Origin: Chrysoperla carnea
Taxonomy: Eukaryota; Arthropoda; Insecta; Neuroptera; Chrysopidae
Direction of reading: 5' to 3'
Assembly: GCF_905475395.1 (NCBI RefSeq)
Contig: NC_058338.1
Span: 683,001-747,000 of the forward strand
DNA: 64,000 bases
Positions 54,901-64,000 of this stretch are shown here, in pieces. The stretch's first letter is position 1, and each line of letters starts with the position of its first letter. The notes below the pieces were generated by a model. It saw only the letters and a list, made by a program, of their open reading frames with translations, ran no database searches and was not told the DNA's origin. Made by a program: the position numbers and the translations under genes.

Positions 54901-55884
54901 AGTTATATTTCTTAAGGCGTTTTATGAATAAATTGTGAGAGTAAAGTAGTTTTTGTGACATGAAAACTACATGTTGAAGTTAGTTGCAATTGTTTAAAAG
55001 TATGAAGTTTGTGAATAAACGAAATGTCACTCACAATTTCTTGATATTATTTATAAATTATTATATTTGTTATTACCAAAGTACACTCATCCTTTTTTGT
55101 TTTAAATTCTATGAGTTTACCTTCGATTCAAAGAACAATTTAATATGGTAAAACGGAAACTTCAATCGAAAAATTTATTAACGTTGAAAATTAATTAAAC
55201 TTTTAATATCAATGGCTGCTGATTTTATTACGAAGAGAATAAAAAATCAATAATATTTTCATTACCGGATGTATTTAATATAATCGATATGTGTTCATTT
55301 ACACGTTAGCATTCGAATTTATAGATATCGTATGGTTCAAATTACACGTGATGGATTTCAAACAATTCATTAAAATACTTGCTCGACCGACGTGCTGTAG
55401 TAAATTATTTCTTTTTATTTACAGGCAATTTTATAACAGATATTATATAAAAATTACATAACGAACATAATTAAATCCTAACATTGTCTACCCAGTTTTT
55501 ACCTAAGCGGCACATGTTCGTTAGCCAGCAACCATTTTAACCTTACGTCTTTCCTCCGCTGAACAAATTTAATTCTCTCATTATCGTCCCTCCATGACAA
55601 CACGTACTGTCGAATTCATCTCAAATTATTAACGTGTAAATTCCATGGATTATATTATTTAAACGTTAGCATGTAAATAGAATAAAAGCAATCTCATATA
55701 AAATGTTTCTCTTATGTAAAATTGGCGTCTAACTTGTTTTTTTTTTTTTTTCAAATAAGGACATTGTTTTCTATTTTAAAGACTAATAAAAATATTACAA
55801 CTAACAGAGTTAGTTGTTTAAACATTCTGTATAAACTGAGTTTTGAATTCGATTCGTATGGTTCTTATAATTACTATAACAGGT

Positions 55885-55975
55885 TATGTTCGAAAATCGT
55901 AGACATAATAAGTTTGAAAATGAGAGGCGAATCATGGAATTTGATAAAGGAATAAGGAACATAAGAGTAGGACCA
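55885..55975 (+). repeat. dispersed repeat family B, copy 3
   Basis: GTAGACATAATAAGTTTGAA, GAATCATGGAATTTGATAAA and GGAATAAGGAACATAAGAGT keep the family order. Non-coding. Confidence 0.6.
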
Positions 55976-56509
55976 GGATTTCCAGCGACCCGGGCTTAAC
56001 TCCCGACACGTTATAAATGTACCCACAAAATCAAAATTCGTTTGATTACACTATTTATTCGTGATTGAATCAACTAACAGGTTTTTTCTTCAAGGAGATT
56101 CGGAGATTTACAAGTGACCAGGCAAGAGAGGCATCTTTTTGGAAAGGTTTCCGTTTTTGCATTGGATGAATGTCCCCTAAAAATCAATTGAACACCCTTT
56201 AAATTTAATATTAAAACATAACAAAACAATTGAACAGGAAATCAACACTTTCTATTGAATGGCGTATGATGAAAAGGATCAAATCCCAGACTGTGTTATT
56301 CGTCCCTAATTCATTAAGCATCAAACATTTATTAAAAATGATAAGTCACATACACACATAACACAATTACGTCATAATAGTCATAACTTTTTTAAGATTT
56401 GACACGCCTAGAGCCAAACGTAGAATTTGATAGTCATTCTTCAGAATGGCTAGAAAGGACAATGCATAAAACCTTAAGGGTAATGACTTCCAGCTAAATT
56501 GTCTGAATA

Positions 56510-56715
56510 ATCAGCAATCTCGCAAACGGCTCCAACGATTTTCATGAAAATTAGAATGCAGGGTTTTTTGGGCGAAAAATCGATTTAGTTAGGTTTCATT
56601 TTTAGAAAACGAAGTTTTATCAGTGTTTACAGTAAAAACTGAAACATTGACTGCAAAATATGACTCTTTCTGACATCTATTGGCGACAAAATAAAGTAAT
56701 TAAAAATTTTAAGGC
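56510..56715 (+). repeat. dispersed repeat family A, copy 5
   Basis: Begins AATCAGCAATCTCGCAAACG, then GGCTCCAACGATTTTCATGA, GGTTTCATTTTTAGAAAACG, CTGAAACATTGACTGCAAAA and TCTGACATCTATTGGCGACA. It shows that the arms of the 44579-44720 palindrome are the start of the family-A element. Confidence 0.7.
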
Positions 56716-56910
56716 CCCAATAAAAAGTCCCTGATATAGTCTCGATTACGATTATTACTTACTTTATAAAGTTGTTAGACATGGCCTCAAATTTGCAACC
56801 ATTCTGAAATGTGCCGGTCAAATTCTTCCGCAGGTTCTAGTCTTATGATGGCGTTCCAAATGAATTAATGTAAGAGAATAAAAAACCCATATTTCTTCTT
56901 AGAATGTCTG

Positions 56911-56943
56911 ACAGACAAACAGACAGACAGGCAGACAGACAGA
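56911..56943 (+). repeat. CAGA microsatellite
   Basis: About eight imperfect copies of CAGA (ACAGACAGACAGGCAGACAG). Such cores occur inside several repeat families of this window. Confidence 0.8.
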
Positions 56944-57984
56944 CTATGTATCATGCACTTTTATCAGCCTTATTTGTGTGATATTATTGCCATATTTAAC
57001 AAAGGTGTAACAAAACTATTCATATTGTCAAGCAACATATTTACAAAATGTTCTACGAATGATTTCGCCACTTTTATTGTACCTACGAGAGTTAATTTTA
57101 AGACTAGAAGAGAATTTTGGATATTTTTTTCATTATTGAAACTAGGCAGAGATAAAATAAGTCTTGTATCTGAAAACTATCCTATTCGAAAAAAAATCAT
57201 TAAAAAAAAAAAAAACGATAAAAATGGGTATTGTTGTGGGCCATATCTAGACCCCATTACCTTTAAATGTCCTTTCGTTGGCGGAAATTGGTACATGTGT
57301 ACTCTAGCTACAACTTTTGACTGCAAACTTTTTTGATCTGACCTCTCTATTCAAAACTAGACTCAGGAAAAACGGAATTTTCATATGCAATTTTAAAATT
57401 AAAAAGGGCCATCTTTTTTTCCTTCACCTCGGGGAGCAAATGACTAAAAAATTCGTGATCATCTAGAAAAATACTTTCAGCCATTTGCAAAAAAAATCAA
57501 CGAAATTTAACAGGTGACAGAAGTTGAATGGCGAATGTGAATATTTTAAATTTTTAACTTTCTGGGTAACTTAAATAGATACCAAATGAATGGCTAATTA
57601 ATATCGTTCGTCTTGGTACACACTGTATCCACTGGAGTAGCCATAGTAAGAATCATAATGTACAAAACACAATCAGTGAATGAGTAACAAAGTAAACTAG
57701 ATAATCCAAGAGCTACGACTTCTAAACACGATCAGAATTTTGCTTTCAACTTGAAATTTTGTTAAATATAAGCTCTAATTTTAGCGAAAGGGTATAAACT
57801 AAAATCTCATCTATTTCGGGATTAGCTTAAAGTCAATATATATTCTGGCAACTTATTTACTTGATGAATAATTTTTGGTCGTCTTAATTTATCACAGATA
57901 TACATCTCTTAAAAACTGATGTTCCAAAGTTTCCGACGGTTCCAAAGTTTCAGGATATCTGTAACCAGATTAAGGTGTTACATC

Positions 57985-58300
57985 AAACTCCGACCTAAAG
58001 TCCGTCGACGTGAAAGCAGTGGAAATCTAGTGGAAAGGTAGAAGAAGCATATATCATCGCGTCTGTCACTTTCCAGCTGTTGTGATGAGAACGTGGACTT
58101 ATTTGAACCAACTTTTCTTTGACGACCTCTCCGATCTTAAATCAGTTAACGTCAAATCACTTCTGCTGCTCTTAAACAGTTCCAAATGGTTCATGGAGTA
58201 GTGGCCGGAAATGAGCCAACTCTTTTTCGGTATCACAACGTAACCTATGGTCTAAGCGTGTCCCACCCCAGAACAGACACTCTAATCTTACCTAACTTAA
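57985..58300 (+). mobile_element. non-LTR retrotransposon tail fragment
   Basis: Plus-strand counterpart of the piece at 23010-23230: GATGAGAACGTGGACTTATT, TTCTTTGACGACCTCTCCGA, AACAGTTCCAAATGGTTCAT and CCACCCCAGAACAGACAC in element order. It is 5'-truncated and broken, like the other copies. Confidence 0.65.
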
Positions 58301-58559
58301 CTTAAATCAAACTCCTTGTCTCGATACAACATGTCTTTGGCTGTGTTTTAGAAGTAACAGCTCCTGGACTAAGTCACTGAGTGATATGCATTTATAAACA
58401 TAGTTATAATAGTTATTATGATTAAGCATATTATTAGCAGCGAAGCCGATTGGTGGAAAAACCGAATACCGCATGTACTCTAATATAGGTACTTACACAC
58501 CGTTCATAGCACGCTGTCTTAACAGTTCTATACTACAGCGGGTCTGCTTAACTCACTGC

Positions 58560-58805
58560 GCGCAATGTAGATAACACTCGCGGGTCTTTCAAAAAAAAAA
58601 GTTTGCCTTTGTTTTTTCAATTTTTCGGGCTCATGTTTTCGGAAGTTTTTGTGTTTTGTGTGTGTGTGTGTTTTTTTTTTTTGTGGATGAAGGTAATCGG
58701 TGATTCATTTGTGTGTTTGAGTGTGGATTTTTTGTCGTGTCGTGTCGTGTCGTAAAATGTCGTGATTAGTGATAGTGGAAATAAAAGTGATAAGAGAAAA
58801 AAAAG
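58560..58805 (+). promoter_or_regulatory. putative 5' UTR exon and promoter
   Basis: A stretch with raised GC content upstream (58440-58600) leads into GT-rich DNA, a GTGTC pentamer repeat (58737-58753) and AAAAAAAAG|GTATTT, a plausible donor at 58806. It would be an untranslated first exon, most likely of the gene whose coding exon begins at 63395. The evidence is composition and a donor-like site only. Confidence 0.3.
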
Positions 58806-60299
58806 GTATTTTTATTGTTTGTTTATTTTTGTGAACTGATAACGTTGACAATATTGATCGGATAATTGTTATAGACAAGAAATTTTAAGCGAAAAATTAC
58901 ATCTAAAGTTACTTCCTAAACCGCTTCAAAATTTAGTCCCTTCTACTTCCTCATGCAAAGTCAAAATAGTATAACGAAAAAAATTCGGTTTTATCAAGAA
59001 TGCACTCCCATATTGCATTTATGGGAGTATTATCAAAATCTCGCATAAACGAATTTTGTCTCTTTGAGTGCCCCAGTTGGACTCATATTAGTTTATCCAA
59101 ATTTTGGCAATATCAGCCGAACTAGTTACGGTGTCCAAATCAGATTTTTGATGAAATTGGGAGATAAAAGTTATTTAAAATAAAAGCTGCTCAAAATTAT
59201 TGAATTTATCTCAAAATGACGGGAGAATTTATGATGATATTAGGAGGCTCTCCCGATTAAATCTGGAGCGGTGACAACTTTGAATTTTATGCTGTGATAA
59301 TTAACCTGTTGACCCAATTTAGACTTTATTTGGCTTGATTCAAAAGTTCCTTACGATTTCTATCACGCTTCTCAAGGTATTGAAAGCTTTGCATCATCTG
59401 TTGAGCGAAAGTATATTTGCGGTGATCAATTAAATTGTAAATAATCTTAAAAAAGAATATTTGAAATTATTTATTTTTACAAATTTAGTGTCAAGGTTTT
59501 TTGGATTCTTATCAGTAAAAATTGTTTTGAATTTATCAATTTTAAAAGTATGTTTTTTTTTTTTTTGTTGAGTTCCTTGTTGAATTCAATGTTTACATTA
59601 AGGTTGATCGGGCAATAATTTTTAAGAACACTCGATCAAGAAAAAAAATTTATACAGCGATAGTTTTTTAATATGCAGAAATTATGTACTTTTAAATATA
59701 TCATGTTTCAATCATAGTTATGGAAAAACTACTGACAAAAAGTTGTTCAAAAGTTATTTCTCACATAATCAGAGATATAAGAAATGATCTTCACTTCAAA
59801 CACTGTTTAAGGTTTGTAGTTTTACCACTTTCAAAACTGATAATTCTTATGCAGTAAAGAAAAAACTACTTTTTCCTATTTGAAAAATATTATAACTACA
59901 GTCTGTCACTCAAAAAATAACACAAACAAATTTGGTGTAAATAAAATTTTGGGTTTGTAATCATGGGTTTGTAGTCTATTACCACTTTTCAAAAACGCAC
60001 TGATTTTTAGTGATTTTTTCAAAGTATCTAAAAAATCAATGTATTTATTTGGCTATTTAAAAATTTCTATTAAATAAGAATTGATTATAAGATAACATTG
60101 AGTTTTTCAACGGGGTTTCTTCACGTTGTATAATCATATAATTATTAAAAAAAACTACTTTTTTGTTTGTATAATTCCAAAGTGGAAATCTACTAAACAA
60201 TGAATTTAGAAAACAGAAAAATCATTCATAGATATATTTTTGTATTACTCATAAAACATTTGTAGGATATGTTGACTTTCTGATAGAAAATTATTGCTT

Positions 60300-60420
60300 A
60301 GTTTCCCGAAAATTTCTTATTCCTTTATCAAATTCCATGATTCACTTCTCATTTTAAACTAATTATGTCTAAAATTGACGCAAAATATACTCACGGTCTC
60401 AAAATGTACCGCTTAGGAAA
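60300..60420 (-). repeat. dispersed repeat family B, copy 4
   Basis: Minus orientation: TTCCTTTATCAAATTCCATG, ATTCACTTCTCATTTTAAAC, TATACTCACGGTCTCAAAAT and GTACCGCTTAGGAAAAAA are the inverse of the family blocks. Confidence 0.65.
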
Positions 60421-61689
60421 AAACACGCCAGGTGTTAAATAATAAGTTTATTAGGCGAACATGTTAGTTTTTACAGATGTTCTCCTAATACTCTTAACAT
60501 CTAATTACTATTTTTAATACATGTTCTCCTAACATTTTTTCATTACTTTTCTACGAAATTTGTTGTTTTTAGCTACGGGTTACGGTAATTACGAGAGCAG
60601 AATTTCGCACGGATCGACCTAGTTACTTAATGTTATAGTAACTAATTTGTGCATTCAACCCTTTCCAAAAAACAAACGAAAAACCGAATGATGTGGTTTC
60701 AGAACTTAGCTCAACTTTCTCATTTTCACGAAACACCCGAAAATCTTGCTTACGGTGAAGGTGTTCTTTCTTTCCTCCGAAGTGAAAGAGAGTGTGGTCC
60801 ATTTGTTATCCCCAACTAATTAAGTTATTGGTCTTACAACTAAAAACCATATACATCACGGCTTGTTATTTTAGTTGACAATAATAAGTAATATCTTCTT
60901 TTTTGTATTAGTGAAAAAATAGTCCAAGAAATTTGGATTAAGGTAGTATGAGTGCCAAGGCAAGTTTAGACTTATGGTTGAAATTATTTGTACTTTAGTT
61001 TCAACTTTGATGTTGAATTTTGCTATAACTTCATGAATGTAGACGATAAATGCGAATAAATTTTTTTTATATCTGCTTTGTTTTTCGAAATATCGTAAGC
61101 TAAATAATTAAACAAAGTTTCATATTTTTTGAAATTTGAGATTTTTGGAAAATTACTCCAGATAGCGAAAAATTGTTTCACCATTAAATGGAATGATTAT
61201 GAGTGAAATGAAATAATTTCTTGTACTATACAGATTTAAAAAAATAAAATCATTTGTATTTGTTATAAATTTATTTAATAATTTTTCCAAGGTTTTTTTA
61301 ATTTTTTTTTTTGTTTAACTTCAAAATGGAGTTAATTTTAGTTTGATTGTGTAAGACTCAGTTGTGTCAGTCTGTATTTATTGTAAGGGTTCGTACGTGA
61401 GTTTTTACTTATTTGAATTTTTGTAGTCGCACTATAAATTATTATAAATAATAATAAATAATTATGAAATAAATATATTTGTTATGTTGAATGCCACTGT
61501 TTTAAATATTTATTAATTTGTGTGAAAAATAAATAAATAAATAACTACGCTAAAAAATAAATAATTTTTGTTTAAATACAACTTTTTTTTTATTATTTAA
61601 ACAATAAATTTATTTATTATGAAGAAATACTATATTTATTTGTAAAAATAGTCGAAAAAAAGGATCATCGAAATCCGTTGGCTTTATTT

Positions 61690-61935
61690 TGAGTTATTCG
61701 TCCTCTTGTCGTGCATACTTAATGCAAATTTAAGACTTTTATGATTTTCTCATGGATGTCGTTATCAGAACTCAATCAAAATGAAATGGGACCACACCGG
61801 AAGCACTAGCTTTCAAATAGATAAAGAATCATCAAAATCGGTTCACCCAGTCGAAAGTTCTGTGGTAGCAAACATAAAAAAAAAAATACAGTCGAATTGA
61901 TAACCTCCTGCTTTTTGTTTGAAGTCGGTTAATAA
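61690..61935 (+). mobile_element. RTE-like 3' tail
   Basis: Blocks AATGAAATGGGACCACACCG, AAAATCGGTTCACCCAGTCG and GTCGAATTGATAACCTCCTG, then TTTGAAGTCGGTTAATA, are the well-known 3' tail of RTE-type LINEs and their SINEs in insect genomes. No coding part remains. A related piece with CGCTACGATGCCACAG lies near 28170. Confidence 0.6.
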
Positions 61936-63114
61936 AAGAAATCAAAAACGCACCAAAAAAGTCACGAGGTCATTCGATTACTAGGTTTTTCTACATTTTT
62001 TTTAATCCCGGCGCGCGGGTGCCTTTTATGAACTTTAAAAATGGGTCTTGTACCTAAAGGCTGCATCCATCACCAGACTAATTGGAGCTGTAGATTTGAA
62101 TTAGAAGAGACTGCATCGGAATTATGATGAATGTTTATTGAAAAAGATTAAAGATCAATGTCAGCCAGATGACGTGAATTATTAATATTAAATTTACCTA
62201 AATCAATGTACAAATTAGTACAGGATCTGGAACCATTTTAGAGAGTTATTTTTAAGATGGTTAAATATTTTCAGTCTCGCAATTGAGAGAAGAATATTTT
62301 AAACACTTTGAAACTTGTTGGGTCATTCTTTTCAGCTGTGATGTCAGTTTTTCGCTAGCTACCACTCATGCGCTTAATTTCGGGATCAGGACTCCAAATT
62401 CTTGAAATATATTAGACCTTTGTTAATTTTGAGCACAAATTTGAAAATTATGACCCAAATTTAGTAGGATTACATACTTGGTTTATCAAAATTGGATAAA
62501 ACTTGGATGTGATAGAGCAAAATTAAATTTTTGGATTCTGATGACGTCATAAAGTTAAAAAATTCAATATTTTGATAATACAGGCAAATTTGATCTGATC
62601 TAATTGTAATTTCTTTTTGAATCGTTAATCGTAAACGTAAATCGTTAAAAATATTACTATGAATAATTTGAAAAACACAGGGTAAGCAGTGCCTAGTTTA
62701 CATTTTTGTTCGCATATATTGAACAAGTTAAATGAAGGAGAAATATAAATATGCTGAATTGAAAGCTCATTTGATATGGATTGTTAGAAAGCTCTCTATT
62801 GAACTTCTATTTTGTTGATAACAACTTATTTCATTCTATTCTTTATGACAGTGATAAGGTCTTATGTCAGCCATGTTATTACATCATCAAACATTTGATT
62901 ATGAAACATTAAATGAAATGTCCTATGAATGATGTCTAGTCATTACTGTTACATAACTTTAATGCAGTGCTATACATCCTATATGTTCTATACAGCGTGT
63001 TCTAAGAGAAGTTGTAATGAAATACTAGCCGCCATATTATAACGTCATACGGCTGTATAAACTAAAAAGTTTAAGTTATAAACAATTGGGATTTTACTAA
63101 AAATTATTGGTCTA

Positions 63115-63280
63115 AAGTTTTTTTTCCTAAGCGGTACATTTTTAGGCCGTGGGTATATTTTTCGTGAAACCTAGACATAATAAACTTGAAAATGAGGGTA
63201 AAACTTCAAATTGATAAAGGAATAAGGAAAATAAGCGTAGGACAGAAAAAAACTTGCTAGAATTATAAAATATAACATTT
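63115..63280 (+). repeat. dispersed repeat family B, copy 5
   Basis: The most complete copy: CCTAAGCGGTACATTTTTAG, GTGGGTATATTTTTCGTG, TAGACATAATAAACTTGAAA, GATAAAGGAATAAGG, AGGACAGAAAAAAACTTGCT. It lies about 50 bases before the acceptor of the last exon. Confidence 0.7.
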
Positions 63281-63394
63281 TTTTGTTGAAAATTAAAAAA
63301 TTAATAATAATTTTCTTATGTTACAGGCGTTTATCGACAACGGATTTCTCTGTGAGAATATCAATAAACCTTTTGCTAACAACGTGAAGAAATC

Positions 63395-64000
63395 ATGGAT
63401 GAACAACAAAATGATCCAGCATACACTAAAGATGTAAATCAAAATTGTAATGATCTGTTTAAATTGGAAACGAATGAAAAAGATGAAAATGAAAAAACAA
63501 CATTCCAGAGCGTTATAAACGTTAATTTATTGAACAATAACAACAGTAATAGTAGCGTAACGCTATCGAGTACGCTAAAAAGTGATTTTCTAAATTCAAC
63601 CACACTGAAAAGTCCAAATTTAGTAAAAAATAATAATTTGAAAAATATTTTAAACGATCAACCAAAATCGGTTCAAAATGATCCAAGCAATAATGTAACA
63701 AAAACGGATGAGACTCATCCAAAATCATTAAAAGGTATATTAAAAACCTCTAAAACTACTGAAGACATCTCGAGAAGTTCGAAAAAAAGCAGTGGTGAAA
63801 CATCTGTAGATGAAATTCATTCACGATTAGCTGAGAGTCAAAGTAAAATATCCGAATTACAAAATAGTTTGCCAACAAAATTAAATTCGGCAACAATTGA
63901 CGCGATTAAATCGAATTATTCGCCGATTAAAAATCATTTACGACAGTCTACATTTAAAACAAAATTTGAAATAAATGAGGCACAGAATGAAACAAATAAT
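63395..64000 (+). CDS. unknown Ser/Asn/Lys-rich protein, first coding exon (partial)
   Basis: After an acceptor (TGTTACAG, 63326) and 68 untranslated bases, an ATG at 63395 opens 202 codons without a stop to the window end. The start is chosen because it is the first ATG of the exon and codes at once for an ordered-looking MDEQQNDPAYTKD. The rest is low-complexity, rich in Asn, Ser, Lys and Thr, without signal peptide or membrane segment, so probably cytosolic or nuclear and disordered. KSLKGILKTS at about residue 110 fits the [GS]-I-L-K type of protein phosphatase 1 docking motif. A short helical stretch, EIHSRLAESQSKISELQNS, could be a coiled coil. I do not recognise the family; its domains presumably lie downstream. 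Confidence 0.7.
   Translation, partial: MDEQQNDPAYTKDVNQNCNDLFKLETNEKDENEKTTFQSVINVNLLNNNNSNSSVTLSSTLKSDFLNSTTLKSPNLVKNNNLKNILNDQPKSVQNDPSNNVTKTDETHPKSLKGILKTSKTTEDISRSSKKSSGETSVDEIHSRLAESQSKISELQNSLPTKLNSATIDAIKSNYSPIKNHLRQSTFKTKFEINEAQNETNN

Larger units (their letters stand above)
51901..58559. other. long gene-poor stretch
   Basis: No convincing exon. Contents: an unassigned 120-codon minus-strand frame (52738-53100, no known domain), a family-B copy (55885-55975), a family-A copy (56510-56715), a CAGA microsatellite (56911-56943) followed by an unassigned 127-codon frame (56953-57336), and a non-LTR tail (57985-58300). Could be the long first intron of the ATG-only exon. Confidence 0.4.
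58806..63326. other. probable 5' intron or spacer
   Basis: No protein exon is recognised. It holds a family-B copy in minus orientation (60300-60420), GTTCTCCTAA motifs as in the fold-back family (60430-60540), the inverse family-K copy (61075-61200), an RTE-like tail (61690-61935) and a family-B copy (63115-63280). The patch 60540-60800 is less AT-rich but has no long open frame. Confidence 0.45.

Noticed and set aside
56953-57336. 127-codon open frame after the CAGA repeat
   Set aside because: Contains a long Lys run and no domain; frames of this length occur by chance several times in this AT-rich window.
58737-58753. GTGTC repeat as a telomere-like or regulatory array
   Set aside because: Only about three pentamers; an ordinary microsatellite in a GT-rich leader.

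Overview
The window is AT-rich animal nuclear DNA, almost certainly from an insect. The genes are split by GT-AG introns, stop codons are followed by AATAAA signals, a midline-fasciclin-type gene is present, and the space between genes is full of short inverted-repeat elements, tRNA-derived SINE heads and decayed retrotransposon pieces. I could not fix the order. Nothing bacterial, and no CRISPR array, is visible.

Left part (1-12.6 kb). A three-exon trypsin-fold gene (2489-3777) has lost two of its three catalytic residues, His to Asn and Ser to Ala, so it encodes a secreted serine protease homologue rather than an enzyme. A weak two-exon candidate of unknown function lies at 6936-7447. A three-exon leucine-rich-repeat gene (9441-12558) encodes a single-pass membrane protein of 721 residues. 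Its first coding intron carries a protein-like stretch after an in-frame stop.

Repeat-rich spacer (12.6-19.3 kb). A 63-bp minisatellite of ten units follows the LRR gene. After it come a tandem tRNA-SINE array whose units each hold an acceptor-donor pair, a 115-bp three-copy repeat, and a fold-back element with perfect 13-bp ends.

Middle (19.4-48.2 kb). One gene of 11 coding exons covers almost 29 kb. It encodes an 847-residue secreted protein with an EMI domain and four FAS1 domains, the periostin/TGFBI/midline fasciclin plan. Its 14-kb third intron holds the most striking structure here: three near-identical 1174-bp units, each with two copies of a ~345-bp core that is much better conserved than its flanks and can fold into nested stems. 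The same intron holds two copia-like fragments in opposite orientation, two TTAA-flanked MITEs, three tRNA-like SINE heads and a 140-bp palindrome.

Right part (48.2-64 kb). A deleted hAT element with an exact 8-bp target duplication sits inside an older inverted-repeat element. A 5' exon whose only codon is the ATG follows (51898-51900). A probable 5' UTR exon lies near 58.7 kb. The window ends in the first coding exon of an unknown low-complexity protein (63395 onward) with a PP1-docking-like motif. The genes show no operon-like relation; they share only a secreted or membrane theme.
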